Shown here: piece after piece, positions 47,785 to 60,538 of the stretch
How positions within the stretch are numbered: the first letter of the stretch is position 1
Layout of the letters: every line of letters begins with the position of its first letter
Assembly: GCF_030272615.1 (NCBI RefSeq)
Contig: NC_081407.1
Span: forward strand, 101,351,897 to 101,415,896
Origin: Cryptomeria japonica
Lineage: Eukaryota > Streptophyta > Pinopsida > Cupressales > Cupressaceae
DNA: 64,000 nucleotides
Direction: 5' to 3'
Position numbers and translations under genes: made by a program
Notes under the pieces: generated by a model
The model's database searches: none
Told to the model about the DNA's origin: nothing
What the model saw: the letters and a program-made list of their open reading frames with translations, nothing else

Positions 47785-49239
47785 TAAGTTACATCATTAT
47801 TGACCTTACTTTGGGATGCTATGTATGAGATTGGAACCTTTTGTAAGGTGTGATCAATGTGCTATCATAAATTCAAAGCCAAAACCATTTTGATGAGATC
47901 ATGATCCCACTAATACTATTTTGCCTTGTTAATTTTGCACCCACAAAAATGATAGAACCAGATATAATATGCCATCAATGCCCATATACCGATAATGCTC
48001 AAGATGAGCCACTTAGAGGTAGAGTTTAACCACTTTCCATATAGGTAGATTATCTCTAACCTCATTTTCCCTATAGGTAACTGATTAGGTTCATTTTAGA
48101 GTCTTATTTCCAAATATGTACCTCTATGCTAGCTTTTTGCTTTATTATTTGCTTGTTAATGCCTTAATCTTGTCAATTTTGCACAATTTTACTTAGTTCT
48201 TGCATCTTCAATGAAATTATATCTAATCATATCCAATCACATCAAAATGGAACAATTAATCATATTGCTGGTCTCTCCTAGAGGAATTAAATTGAACCAA
48301 ATTGACTATTCCCCAATAAAATGTTTTGAAATGGTGAATGCATAAGTTTGCAATTTACTTTCCTAGACTAGGACCCCATTTCGTCAACATTTCACTATGA
48401 AAGCATAAATATTTTTTCTTGAAGAGAACATCTTACAGATTATGCTTCAATGTATAACACATTTTCATAATCAATCATTCGACTTCACATGGATAAAAGA
48501 ATTCACATATTCTAAATCATGATCTGATGATGTGAACAACTCTTATGCAACTATATGGCATGCAAAGCATTTATTTTAACATACACTTATTCATCCACAT
48601 TGCCGGGATAACAATACAAGGCTCACATATTGGTCTAAGAGGATGCCATGGTCTCACAAAGTAACCAAGAACCATATGAAATGATGCTTGAATCCACACA
48701 CAACTAGGGAGGATCCATATGATTATGTATGACTTCCCCCTTCTTTGTTTAATGTTATTAGCCTCCAAGACATAGCCATCAATAATCACTAAGAATGTAC
48801 AAGTGGATCGTAGCTACCCATACAACAAACACTTACCCCTATCCTCAAATTTTCCCAATGTTTGATTCCTTATATACACTCATCCAAGGTTATCTACGTC
48901 GATCTTGGTGAAGAATCACATCACAACAAAGAAGGCAACATTTAAAAATAGCAAGAGTTTCACTAAACTACCAAAGATCACAAATATTGAAAGAAAGAAA
49001 AAATAGTACCAAGAATAAGTCAAATAAATGTGTTCAATTCCAATAGCAAATCAAACATAGCCACAATAACTACAGAATAGAGAAAACTCACAATAGTGAT
49101 TAAACTAATTCAAACAAGATAAAATAAAATTGTTGGCCCATGCAACAAAGATGAGAGATCATCAATAATTGAAGGAAACTTCACAATCCTTAAAAGTGCA
49201 CATTACATAACTATACGACTAGAAATTGTGGCTAAATAG

Positions 49240-49560
49240 AGTGAAGATTCATCATGACTCCAATAGTAGTCCCTCATGTGTGCATTTGTGGCATGAACAC
49301 AAAAACTCCCACATGGCATGGCCATGTACCTAATGGAGAAGACATGCCTAGGCTACATGCCCAAAAAACATGACTATAATAATAGTCCCTCATGCATGCA
49401 TTTGTGGCCTACACACTACAAATCCTAACATATCATGGCAATACACCTCATAGAGAAGACACACCTAGGGCCACATTGCACATAGCAACGTGCCTCACAA
49501 AGAAGACATGCATAGGGCACATGCCACATAGTAATGTGTCTTATGGAAAAATGTGCATGC
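49240..49560. repeat. Degenerate tandem repeat, about 115-bp unit
   Basis: AATAGTAGTCCCTCATG-type blocks at about 49261 and 49379 and GAGAAGACA(T/C)(G/A)CC(T/A)AGG-type blocks at about 49338, 49454 and 49502 repeat in the same order. Confidence 0.6.
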
Positions 49561-50639
49561 ATGTCACACACCAAAGCTATATGTATACATCATGAGGCAC
49601 ATTCATATGTTATCAAACACAACCTATTGTATATAACATGAGTTCCTCTCTACATGTGTGCAAATCTTCCAACACTAATCACCACTAAGAAGGAATAATA
49701 TAAAATGCATCTTCAAATATTTGTGTGTGTGTGTGGAATTGTGTCTTTGAACCCAAATCGCTACCATCAACAACATGTAACCATCACCTACACTATATCA
49801 AAACATAAGTATGGTGTGAAATCATATCTATTTGCATAATGTCAAAACACATGCAAACATGAAAATCATCATAGCATGACAAAAATCAATCTCCACATGT
49901 TGGAACAAATATATAAATAAGATAATAGGGTAAGAGGAAACCCGTACCAAGAACCACATACCAACTATCAGCAATGCCATCAAGATAAATGTAGGATAGG
50001 ATACCACTATGAGCCATCCAATGGTCCATTCTATGAGGAGAACTAGGGGATACTATCTTTGAAAGGTGTGGTCAATAGAGATAATCCCTACTAATGCCAC
50101 AATATGTCACCATAGCTTCTTGAGTTTTCCATTCTTCTACTTAACACCACATTTATTGAGTTCCTCAACAATGAGGTTGGTTCTCAATAGGATGCACAAA
50201 CATGTAAACACACAAGCATGGTTTCATCATACTTGTACAACAATACAAATTCATTTTTCTATTTAATTACTTAGTGTAAAAATAACTCCATTACATAACA
50301 TAGAGCAATAATCACCATAAGTTTTCAAATAAACTGCCCAAACATCAATTGGAGTTACCCTTTCTAAGGTACAAACATAATTTATTTATAACTTCAAAAT
50401 TAAAATAATCACAATACATCCAAATAAGTTCAATAGTCCATGGAAATAGACAACATGATCCATAATTAAACCCATAAATTACCCTAATTGGATATGCTAA
50501 TAAAATGGTGTCTCAAATAATAGAGATTATGTTGGACCTATAATAGAGATCTGGACTTTGTTTCATCATACACAAGCATGGTTTCATCATACTTGTATCC
50601 AAATACACCATCCATAGATAGGTACTTAGTACCACAATC

Positions 50640-51250
50640 TCATGGGTACCCTTTTAGCTGAATTTACCCTATATTTAGGCGAATCTACCCTTGTATCATT
50701 CCTGTCATTCCACCAATCAATAATTTTTCCATATTCTTGGGAGAATACACTATCCCTTAGGTGAATATGCCATATCCTTAAATGAATCCTCCTTGTCATC
50801 ATCCTAAGTCCTCTTTTTGTTAAGTATTATCCCTTCATCTTTAGGAAAATCCACCTATCCTTATGTGAATCTACTTTCTCTTAGGTGAATCTATTTCACA
50901 TAAATCATTTATCTTATCCATCTTTCTTATGCAAATGGTGAATTTTTCCTATCCTTAGATGACTACACTCCCATTTAGGTGAATCTATCTAGTTTTAGTC
51001 TCCTTCCATTATTTTGTCCAAATTTGTATCCTCTAGTTTACATGAATCTACTTGTTCTTAGGAAAATAAACCCTATCATTCTAAGGAAAATTCACCTTGT
51101 CATCATCCTTAATCATCTACCTTTCAAGTGTATAGTCCATCCATCCTTGGGAGAATCTAACATATTATTGGGAAAATCCACTCCCTCTTAGGTGAATCCA
51201 CCTTTTCCACCTTCTCATTAATCTATTATTTGTTCTAAGAAGGACACAAA
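50640..51250. repeat. CTTAGGTGAATCTACC minisatellite, degenerate
   Basis: Ten or more diverged copies of CCTTAGGTGAATCTACC with variable spacers of 20-60 bases. The core looks conserved while the spacers drift. Confidence 0.65.
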
Positions 51251-52804
51251 AGTGGATAGAAAATAATAGAGGAGATAGTACTCAAACAAGTACTAAGGAA
51301 TTGCATTAGTGACATGTCACAAATGTGAGTTATACATGTTCCAAATTGATTAATTCTCATGAAGGAACTAAGTTATCTACAATAAATAGCCACCCAAGAA
51401 ACCCATTTGCTTTAGGCAAACTATCTTCTTAGTAGTAGCTTAATTCTTGAGACACTTGATTTATATATGATCTTGTAAATGGTGTTAAAAAGAGTAATTA
51501 GTCACCAACCAACCACACTCTTCATTTGTATATTTAAGAATTAGTTTGGTCAAACCTTGATTGTAACAAGCATAACCAAATCCTCCATGATAAAGTTAAC
51601 AACAAATATATTATTTCATAACCAAATCTTTGTGGTGGGTGTGTTCAACAAATATATTATTGTGTGAATTTCTTTTGTCCAAAATGTAGGAACTTGATCT
51701 ACATATCCCTGAAGGCATGATTAGGTCTCTATACAACACTATTTTGTTGATGCATATGTGTAGTGGTTAGTTGTTTTCTTTTAGTTGTGGATAAACCATT
51801 TTGAGTGAATTTCTCATTTACTTGAGCATTTTGCATTTAGAGAACAACTGGATGACCATTCAACAAGGGGTTTAAACTCTTTGAGCTTCACAAATGCTTG
51901 AGCTTTTCTTGTCAAGCAATGTACCCACGTCTTAAAGACATCAAATTATGAAAGATGATAGTCCCAAATTTGCAAATGATAGTCACAACATAGTGAATAA
52001 GGGAAATCCATAGATACATTAATGAGTAGCCCTAGATCAATACAAAGAGAGCGCATGCATGCTAAGGGAGCATTGAACAAGCCTTTTTCAGATAATATAA
52101 TGGTAGTAAAAGAAATCAATAAAGAGCATAAGTTCATCAAGAACAATTCTTAGCCACAAAGATCTAAGGTAATCATAGAGGAGTTGATAATAAGTGAGTT
52201 CAAGAAGACACACTCAAGCCTTCATCACATTCCATAAAAAGAAAATCATTATTCCATATAATTGGAAGGAAATGATATATTGCAAAGATTACTATGAAGG
52301 TCTAAAATAGAAAAAGAGATGAGACTAATCTTTTATTTCTACTTACAGCAGTGAATTGGTTGAGATATACTCATAGACAAAGTGAATGACATGTATGAGA
52401 ACAACCTCAATAAAGGTAAAAAGGATAATAAATAGTAGTGATAGATGACAATGCATTGAATGTGCCAAGAAAAAGATAGTGGAAGCCATGGAGAAATCAC
52501 TATCAAAACAAATCCATTAAATAAAACTATGTTGGTGCAGCTTGAGAAGCACAGTAGAAAAATTAAAAAAGAACACTACTTGGTCCTTGAAAAGCACGTA
52601 GTCGCAATGATTGAAAACCACAATGACAACATAGAGGGCATGAATGTTGGGAGTATTTCCATTCTTAAGAATCTCATGATAGTCCATTATTAGGACAGGT
52701 GAAGTGCACTATGAAAGTGTCTTAAAAAGCTAATATAGCCATAAGTGATAGTGCCAATGCTTTGAATTCAAATCCTCATGAAATACAATCATGTTTATCT
52801 CAAT

Positions 52805-53043
52805 GCAATGTTTGCCAGCATCCTCCCTGCGTGTGCCAAAATAGGAGCTTTGGAACAAGGTATGGACATCCATCAAAGCATAATCGAAGGGGGTTTTTTG
52901 TCAAAAATTAGTTGCAAATGCTCCAATAACAAAAATCGCAAAATGGGGTAGCATACACATGACATGTGAATTGTATGACGGAATACCTCAAAGAGATGTC
53001 ATTTCATGGAATTTTAAGATTGCAGGATATGCACAAAATGGAT
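52805..53043 (+). pseudogene. Pentatricopeptide repeat (PPR) protein fragment
   Basis: About 80 codons give FASILPACAKIGALEQG, then after a small deletion and frame change LVANAPI, GSIHMTCELYDGIP, and QRDVISWNFKIAGYAQNG. These are consecutive PLS-class PPR motifs of a plant organelle RNA-editing factor. The usual MYAKCG reads KIAKWG. Neither end of a real PPR gene is present, so this is a relic, perhaps captured by or left beside a transposon. Confidence 0.85.
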
Positions 53044-53360
53044 TAATTCGCAAAAAAAAACCAATTGCCCTTGATTGCAAAAAAAAATAGTTGCCCTTCA
53101 TTGAAAAACAAAGAGTTCCTTTGATTGCAAAAAAAACCTTACCTTGCTTGTGTAGAGATTGCTCTAGTGGGGGGGGGGCAGGGAGGCAAGACGGTCACCG
53201 CTTGCTTCGGTTTGCTTTCAAAATGAAAATGCGTTGTGTTTTCTTTTTTTAATAAACAACCATTTGCCCTTCCGACGAACACAGGCATTTTTAAAAAAAA
53301 AATCAAATTTTCACACAATGCTCCTTGTCCATCGGAAACCTTCGTCGGAATTTGACCCCA
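53044..53360. other. A-rich spacer with short tandem blocks
   Basis: TTGATTGCAAAAAAA-type blocks recur three times at 53060-53140, and a G9 run lies near 53170. No gene. It ends where LINE-2 RT homology begins. Confidence 0.6.
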
Positions 53361-54507
53361 AATGTATTAGTGAAGAGATTAATAATACTTTTATAGCACT
53401 TGTCCCAAAGAAGCAGAAGGCAGAAAATCTAGGAGACTACAGGTCTATTTCCCTATGCAATATAGTCTATAAAATCCTCTCAAAAATCATCACCAACAGA
53501 TTGAAGCCTCTCATGAACAACATCATTTCAGAAGAATAGATAGGGTTTGTCCCAGGCCGATCAATTCTTGATGGAGTGATTATAGCACAAGAAGAAATCC
53601 ATACCCTTCAAAGCACAAATAGGCCAGGTATGATAATAAAGTTAGACATCACAAAAGCTTATGATAGTGTAGATTGGCCTTTCCTTTGTAAAACATTGCA
53701 AGCCTTTGGCTTTGATAAGCATTGGATAAATTGGGTATTTGAGTGCATCTCAAAGCCCAAATTTTCAATACTAGTCAATGGAAAGCTAGTTGGTTTCTTC
53801 TCTTCCTCAAGGGGTATTAGGAAAGGGGACCCCCTCTCTCCCTTCTTGTACATAATAATGGGGGAGGCTCTAGGAAGAGCCATAAAAGCTAGTCATGAAA
53901 ACCAACAACTAGGAGTCAAAATAACTAAAGACTTTGTAGCAACCCATCAGCAGTTTGCAGATGATAATCTCTTATTGGGATCAGCAAAAGTAAAGGAAGC
54001 CAAACACCTAAAAGAGATCTTAGAGATGTATGGAAGGGCTTTAGGCCAACTAAGAAACAAACACAAAACTAAAGTCTTCTTCTTCTCAACATCAATTCCA
54101 CTTCAGACCAAAATTATTAGAATCTTGAATTGCAAAGAAGGAAGCCTTCCATGTACTTATCTGGGCATCCCAATAGACAAAGGTTTGAGGAACTCCAAAC
54201 TCTGGGATCCCTTAAAAATTAAAGTTGAAAGCAGTGCAAATGTCTGTAAGGGCAAATGGTTGTCTTGGGCAGGCAGATTAGTCATGATTCAAACAGTGAT
54301 CTTGGCTCTACCAACTTATCTTTTATCTATTTTATCCCTAACATCTAGTGCCAACACCTACATCATCAAAAAGATGAGGGATTTATTTTGGCAAAACACT
54401 GAAGAGAAGTATAAGATTGCACTAATAGCTTGGGACGAAATTATGAAGCCTAAACTAATGGGTGGCTTAGGCATCAAGGATTTTAGGTTACAAAATATAG
54501 CTTTGGG
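53361..54507 (+). pseudogene. LINE-2 reverse transcriptase, N-terminal and central part
   Basis: RT motifs in order: FIALVPKK, YRSISLCN, GFVPGRSILDG, KLDITKAYDSVDW, GIRKGDPLSPFLY, the catalytic FADD (53957-53968), CTYLGIPI, and the thumb/linker IAWDEIMKPKLMGGLGI. One TAG at 53537-53539 replaces the Gln expected before IGFVPGR. The frame is otherwise open from 53366 to the LTR insertion at 54508 and continues at 58957 after removal of the insertion and one TSD copy. Confidence 0.9.
54503..54507. repeat. Target-site duplication TTGGG
   Basis: TTGGG at 54503-54507 and 58952-58956 flanks the insertion; removing one copy restores the LINE reading frame (IALG|AKLVW). Confidence 0.92.
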
Positions 54508-57264
54508 TGTGAGGCCCTAACCCGATTTAGTTTGACATTTTCAGTTATTTGCATATTGAGACTATTATGGTTGCTTTATTTTATGCATTATGGACTTAGA
54601 ACTTATATGATTCCATGATTTGGATCACACTGACATATGTTGATGTTTTATTTCATGCATGATGATTATGAAACTTTAGATATGTTACTAGAATAGAATT
54701 ACATTATGATGGTGAATGTCGTTATTGGAAATTTGCAGGATTTCATTTTGATGATAGAAAAATGATGCATATTTATGAATGGTTCAATTTTGGGAAAATT
54801 ATGTTAATTGCTTATGTGAAATTGAAATTGAAACAAATGAGATATTAAATTACTGTTGCCAAATGTGTGTGTGTTTGATGTGTAATGGAATCCATGTATT
54901 TGATTATGTATAAATGTGATTATTTGGAATTACTAATGTGTTAATTGAGATGCGCAGGAAAATTATCCATGTGACCATGGAATTTAATGGAGAACCAAGC
55001 CTAGACCAATGTGCGTTTGTTAAGCCGGGAGTTGTCTATTTGGAGAGACAACACCCCCCTTGTAATGTATTTTATTTGTGATGTGTATAATGCTTGAGTG
55101 TAAAATTTAATTTATATGTATATGTGTAAACCTACAAGAGACAAATTCCATGTGTGCTTTTTATATTGTATTTTTATTGTGTCACTTGACACATGTGCTG
55201 ATTAAGTGTCACTGATTTTGACTTGTCTCTTGGAGGGAGTTTTGTTTCTACCAAAGTCATTCAAAAACAAGAGTGTGGTCCCAAACCTGCCTTGGGTAGG
55301 GAGTCTTGGGAGTGGTCAACTCAAGCTTGACCCGTAGGTAAACTTCAGTGGGGTTTCCAAAGGGTTTAATGAACTCCTAGGGTAAGTTTTTAGGCTTTTC
55401 CAAAGGTCCAAAGGGTATACCTATGGGTTAGGGGTGTTTTGAAACATGTGGCTTCTCCCATGTGACTATGTAGTCACTTCAAAAAGTGATATTTTCAAGA
55501 TGCACGAAAATTGAACTTAGAAAGTTCTTCCTAGGATAGAGAACCTTCCTTTTAGAAGTTAAACTCTCTTCCCCATCTTCTTCCACCTTTTCCCTTTCCA
55601 ATTTGAGTAATGTGCAAGAGTTTGGGAAGGGCAACCAATGGGAACTCACACCTCACCCAAGGGGGTTGGGAAGTGTGTGAGAGGCCTTCTTAGGCAAGAA
55701 TTTGAAAGCTTAGTGAGTAATCACCCACTCTCCTTTCTTGGAGATTATGCTTGTTTTGAAAAAGTTAGTAGGAGCTTAGCACTTTTAGTGGAATTTTGGA
55801 GAAAGTTAGTGTGGAATTGGGCAGCTCATCCCCAACTAAATTTAGTAAACCTTTTGGCAGAAGAAGGTTGGTTACTTCTTTCTTCCTCTTGTTATGTTGT
55901 AAATGTTAGTTTATGATTGTTTTGTAAAAGAAAAGAGTTGCTTGTAAGATTGTGTTTTATGAAGTTTTTTTTTTGTTGAAGTTAAAATGTGTAGTTTCTT
56001 TTCCATGTGTTTGTTTGTGTTTCTTGTTGTTTGTGGGAGTGTCCAAGATCTCCTATCATTGGGAGGGTAGGAAGATCTTGGGGTGGAAGGAGTATGACAG
56101 CCATGGGTGAGAGGCTCTCCTTGTGGAGAGTGTTCTCAAGGGTGTCCTTGGTGACCCTTGATGCATAGCCTTGTGTATGCATTTGGGGGTCATAAGGGGA
56201 GTAAATATGGCCATGAGCCTTTTGGGGGGGCATAAGGATTATGGAAGTATTTTTGGTTGCACTTGTATTGCCATGAGGTGGTTTATGTTGTATTGTTTTT
56301 GGCATGCATTCTCCCCATTGGTACTTGGTCCACTTCCACCCATGGAAGAGTCACCATGAAAGTGGTGAATGTGTAGCTTGGGAAGGGAAATTTGAATGTA
56401 AGTGCCTTCCTATTTTTGTGAAGAGTTTGCATGTTTGTAGCCCGTCTAGTGCTTGGTTCTCCAAGCTCGGGGGTGGCTTCTAGTAAGCCTAGGCTGGGAG
56501 GTGAGCTTCCCATGGTCAAAATGTGTTTTATTGCAGGTTGCATGAGGAAGGGGAAAAGAAGAATTAAAGGGTTATGTTGCTGTTTGTGTTGCAGAAAAGT
56601 GTTTTTAAGAAAAAGAAAAAAAGGATAGATTTAATGTTGTAGTAAAAAAAAAAAGTGAGCATTTGTAGCATTTGTTTTCAAGAAAAGAAGGTGTTGTATT
56701 ATTCTCTAGTTACTATGTAAAAGAAAGAGAAGCATTGTAGGGACCTCATCCCATTTGTATTCATGTCTATTTTGTATCTAAATCTATTTTGTATTTACAT
56801 TTGTCAATGAATAAACATGCCTTTCCCTACTTGGTAGTTTTGCACAAGAAAATAAAATGTTAGTTTGCATCTTGGTTTTTAATGTTTTGCATAAAGAAAA
56901 GAGAGAAATGTATGCACTTATGAGTAATCTGAAATCTAAAGATTAGATGTTACTCTTGTTCTTTTTTTAGTGAGTATGCTGCTGTATATTTAATTAAAAT
57001 CAGACTTCTATTTTGCTGTTTATTTAGTTGATAAAAAAAAAGAATAACAGTCATTTATTTCCCCATTAGTTGCAGAAAAAAAAATACTATCTTAGTAGTT
57101 GTAATCTACCTCTTCCCAAGGATATTGCATTTAGTCTTAGAAGATTTGCAAAAAAAAAATAATACATATGTTCTTTTCTCATTAATTTATCTGCAGTAAA
57201 TATAAGAAGGGTCTTTATGCATTTAAAAGAAAAGGGGTCCCCAAGGAAGTTAAAATAGTAATAT

Positions 57265-57284
57265 ACAACTATATATATATAAAT

Positions 57285-57331
<47 letters not shown>

Positions 57332-57456
57332 AATATTTTATCTTAATGCCTTTCAAATCTGTTATAACAAGAAAATACAATGATGATTTCTCAGACCTAA
57401 TATATTACTTAGTGAGGAAACTGATTAACCTCCTATGTTGATCATTCAACCCAAAA

Positions 57457-57491
<35 letters not shown>

Positions 57492-57567
57492 TTTATTATT
57501 GAAACTGTAATCTGACTCAGAAAAAAAAAAAAAAAAACCAATGGTATTTATATACATATATATATAC

Positions 57568-57614
<47 letters not shown>

Positions 57615-57655
57615 AACATATATATATATATATATAAATATATATATTTCATGAT
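57265..57655. repeat. (TA)n / (ATAC)n microsatellite cluster
   Basis: TA-rich tracts at about 57268-57335, 57461-57489 and 57548-57650, separated by ordinary AT-rich sequence and an A18 run near 57521. Frames here encode only Ile/Tyr repeats. Confidence 0.9.
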
Positions 57656-57679
57656 TAAATGTTAACTCTGCCAACATAT

Positions 57680-58000
57680 CCCAAACCCCCGCAGGGTCGA
57701 AATGAACCATCGTTCAAACCAAAAAGAAAACGTTTAACGCAGCAAACCCTCGGACTGTGCAAGTGGGCGCGGGGCCACAGCACCCGGGCGGTGCGCCCGC
57801 AGCTTGCGGCACCCGCAGACTGCGGCGGCGCCGTCCGCAGCCGGCGGTGCCGCTGCTGCGGTGGCTGCCCCCGCTCCGCCTCCCCCTATCTCTCCGCTAC
57901 ACTATGCTTAGAGTTAACGATGACGCCGGCTTGGTGGGAATACCGCTCTGTTTCTCCCCCCCACTGCGTGTTGTTCGCTCGACCGCCGACACCCCTCTCC
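57680..58000. other. GC- and CpG-rich block in the LTR insertion
   Basis: A sharp jump in GC against an AT-rich background, with GCGGC and CCGC clusters at 57767-57895. In plant LTRs such blocks often mark the promoter-proximal or R-U5 part. Two overlapping Ala/Arg/Pro frames look compositional. Confidence 0.6.
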
Positions 58001-58060
58001 GCACCCTGCATGCGATACACACAGCAAAAGACAAAAATAAAAGAGATGTTATCATATTTC

Positions 58061-58086
58061 GCCCTAACCCTAGTTCGGGTTAGGGC
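58061..58086. repeat. Telomere-like perfect hairpin
   Basis: GCCCTAACCC (58061-58070) and GGGTTAGGGC (58077-58086) form a 10-bp perfect stem with a 6-base loop. The same GCCCTAACCC is at 54514-54523, in the terminal bases of this insertion. Confidence 0.85.
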
Positions 58087-58225
58087 AACACCCAATTAAG
58101 TTTAAAATATGAGTGGGTGTGTGTGTGGGGAAAGAAATGGGAAAATGTAATATTTAAAAAAAAAAAAAAAAAGGGATCATAGTTCCACATTCTTTTGAAG
58201 TAGCATTTTAATAAAAGGTAAAATA

Positions 58226-58242
58226 AAGAAATATTATATATG

Positions 58243-58291
<49 letters not shown>

Positions 58292-58401
58292 CTGTGTGTA
58301 AACATTTATAAGAGTTTTATAATTGTTGGGGATGGCTAAACAAACAATTTGTTAAGGGTATCATAAGGAATATTTTAGAAGATATAGAAAATACACATGC
58401 G

Positions 58402-58463
<62 letters not shown>
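58226..58463. repeat. Two further (TA)n tracts
   Basis: Nearly pure TA runs at about 58238-58287 and 58406-58463. Confidence 0.9.
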
Positions 58464-58467
<4 letters not shown>

Positions 58468-58956
58468 TAATTTCAAAATTTATTGTAGACGTTAGATAAC
58501 TCGAATTTGTAGTTGGTAACATTACCTAGAGTTCATTTAAATTTTAATTAAGAAGCATTATAAATATGGAGGTTTCAATTGGATAAAATGTTTTTAAATT
58601 ACGAGGATAATTGAACTTAGAATTCTAGTGGATTAAGGAGGATAAGATAAACTTTAAAATGCTTAAACTCAAAATTAATCATTGTATTTAAGCTTTTAAT
58701 TTCTTAATAATGAAGCTTAGTGATTACCCTTTTGGGGAGACATTAGCTGGTTGGTAACTTAGCAAACCTAGTTACTAAATTGAATTTAATTACCTGTTTG
58801 ACACCAAATATAGTTAAGACCAAACCAAAGATGCATTATTTTATTTAAGATAATTGCACTTAGTTGATTAAATTAGTTAAGTAGGTCGTTAATTAGATAA
58901 GTATTTCAAAAAAAAAAAAATTCCGTTCGTGCCCAAAAGTTGGGCATGACATTGGG

Positions 58957-60489
58957 AGCCAAACTAGTATGGAGATTTATTAAAAACCCAAATGCATCCT
59001 GGGTCAGAATGCTAGCAACAAAGTATCTCTCAAATCAGAATAATCTAAACATCCTCAGATCAGGGTCATTTTCGAAAGGATCAAGAATATGGAACTTCAT
59101 CAACTCTTGTAGAAACCTGATCGCAAACTCTGTCTCTTGGGATATTCATGATGGTTCAGAAAGCCTATTCTGGGAAGACTCTTGGGGTGGTTATCCTCCC
59201 CTGGCAAATATAATTCATATCCCTATAACAGAAAACTGGTTCAAACAAAACTGGGGAATCAGAGTTAAAGACTATATGGAAATAGCAGATACACCAAACA
59301 CACTATGCTGGAAGTGGAAATCAATGGAGGGCCTGCCAATTCCAAGGGAGGACTTGGAAGAGCTTTTAGGTCACCTACAGGCGAGAAACATTACCCCTAG
59401 AAGAGGGGAAGATTCACTCATTTGGGAGCCTTCCAAAACAGGATAGTATAACTCAAAGGGTGGTTACAGAATTCTGGTTAGCCCAGTAGAGCTCAACAAC
59501 CACAACATCCCCCTCAAGATGTTCTGGAGCTCCAAAGTCATCCTGAAAGCGGGCATCTTTGCATGGTTGGAAATTCAAAAAAAAATCCTAATGGAAGATA
59601 GGTTCACAAGAATGGAATATGAAGGCCCTTCAAGATGTATACTTTGCAAAGCCCAATCGGAGACAGTGGACCACCTCCTCTTGACTTGTCCCTTTGCCTC
59701 CAAATGTTGGAGATGGCTCTATGCAAAATTGGAACTGATCTTAGTATTACCAAATGAAATCAAGCCTCTATTCCAGAGCTGGTCTTTACATACAAAGGAG
59801 AGCTTACTGAGCCAAATTATGGAAATTGTTGCATCATGCTTAATTTGGGAAATTTGGAAAGAAAGGAACCATAGGCTATTTGAAGGTAAAGCTAGAAATC
59901 AGAAATCAATTCTAAATTCAATAGAATCAGCAACAATAGAACATCCTTTGCTCCGAATCAGTCTAAAGTTTTCTCTTCATGGGATAGGAAAATTAGTCAA
60001 AACTGGCAAGGAATCATTATTCCCTCACTCTCTCGCCATAACTCAATTAAAAGGAAAGGAGCAATCTGGTCTCCCCCGAAGCCAGACTGGGTGAAACTGA
60101 ATTTTGATGGGGCCTCCAAAGGCAATCCAGACCCCTCCGGAATAGGCTATGTCATCAGAGACCAATCAGGAGCAATCATCAGGAAAATGGCAAAACCAAT
60201 CCCTCAGGACACTAATAACATAGCAGAGTTCACTTCTCTACTATTAGGCCTGAAAGACTGCATCAACCATGGAATCAAAAATATTATAGTGGAAGGAGAT
60301 TCGGAGATAGCAATTAACGCTATCAGGAAGAAGACAACCCCCAATTGGAGGCTTCAAGCTCTTTTGGAGAGCATTCTAGAAATCCTAAACAATTTGGATC
60401 TCTTCGAGGCAAAACATATATATAGAGAAGAAAACACAGAGGCGGATGCTCTATCAAAAGTTGTAGCTTTAGGAACCTTTATTCACTAG
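58957..60489 (+). pseudogene. LINE-2 ORF2 C-terminal part: zf-RVT and RNase H
   Basis: Continues the RT frame after the LTR insertion (AKLVWRFIKNPNASW, SRIWNFI, WGGYPPL). The zf-RVT domain is at about 59519-59740 (AWLEIQKKIL, CILC, TVDHLLLTCPFA). A frameshift near 59950 moves the frame, after which RNase H spans 60091-60489: LNFDGASKGNPDPSG, NNIAEFTSLLLGL, VEGDSEIAI, YREENTEADALSK hold the catalytic acidic residues. A TAG at about 59444-59446 (KTG*YNSK) is the other break. RNase H closes with TAG at 60487-60489. Confidence 0.9.
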
Positions 60490-60538
60490 TGGTCACAGGG
60501 ATCTTAGCCTTCTGCTAATTTAGATCGACCAAGCTAAT

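Larger units (their letters stand above)
47315..52804. other. 5.5-kb intergenic stretch without a supported gene
   Basis: No coding similarity is recognised on either strand; ORFs are at most about 80 codons and look random. The stretch is AT-rich and contains three repeat zones listed separately (47700-47784, about 49240-49560, about 50640-51250). A 30-base block with core CACAAGCATGGTTTCATCATA occurs at about 50210 and 50570. Confidence 0.6.
54508..58951 (-). mobile_element. 4.4-kb LTR-type insertion without coding domains
   Basis: 4,444 bp starting TGTGAGGCCCTAACCC and ending GGGCATGACA, with a 5-bp TSD (TTGGG) and a precise break in LINE-2 coding sequence. On the minus strand it begins TGTCATGCCCAACTTTTGGGC, a common plant LTR style, so minus orientation is likely. 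No gag, pol or second LTR copy is seen; a very long solo LTR is the simplest reading, a non-autonomous element the alternative. It contains a GC-rich block (57680-58000), several (TA)n tracts and a telomere-like hairpin. Frames such as 55638-55916 show no recognisable domain. Confidence 0.85.

Noticed and set aside
52460-52693. A 77-codon ORF before the PPR fragment
   Set aside because: No motif, no homologue recognised, and no surrounding gene structure.
57087-57710. Minus-strand Ile/Tyr repeat ORFs
   Set aside because: They are translations of (TA)n microsatellites.
57659-58099. Ala/Arg/Pro ORFs of 108-146 codons in the GC-rich block
   Set aside because: Two different frames are open at once in a GC-rich LTR segment with no motif; compositional.
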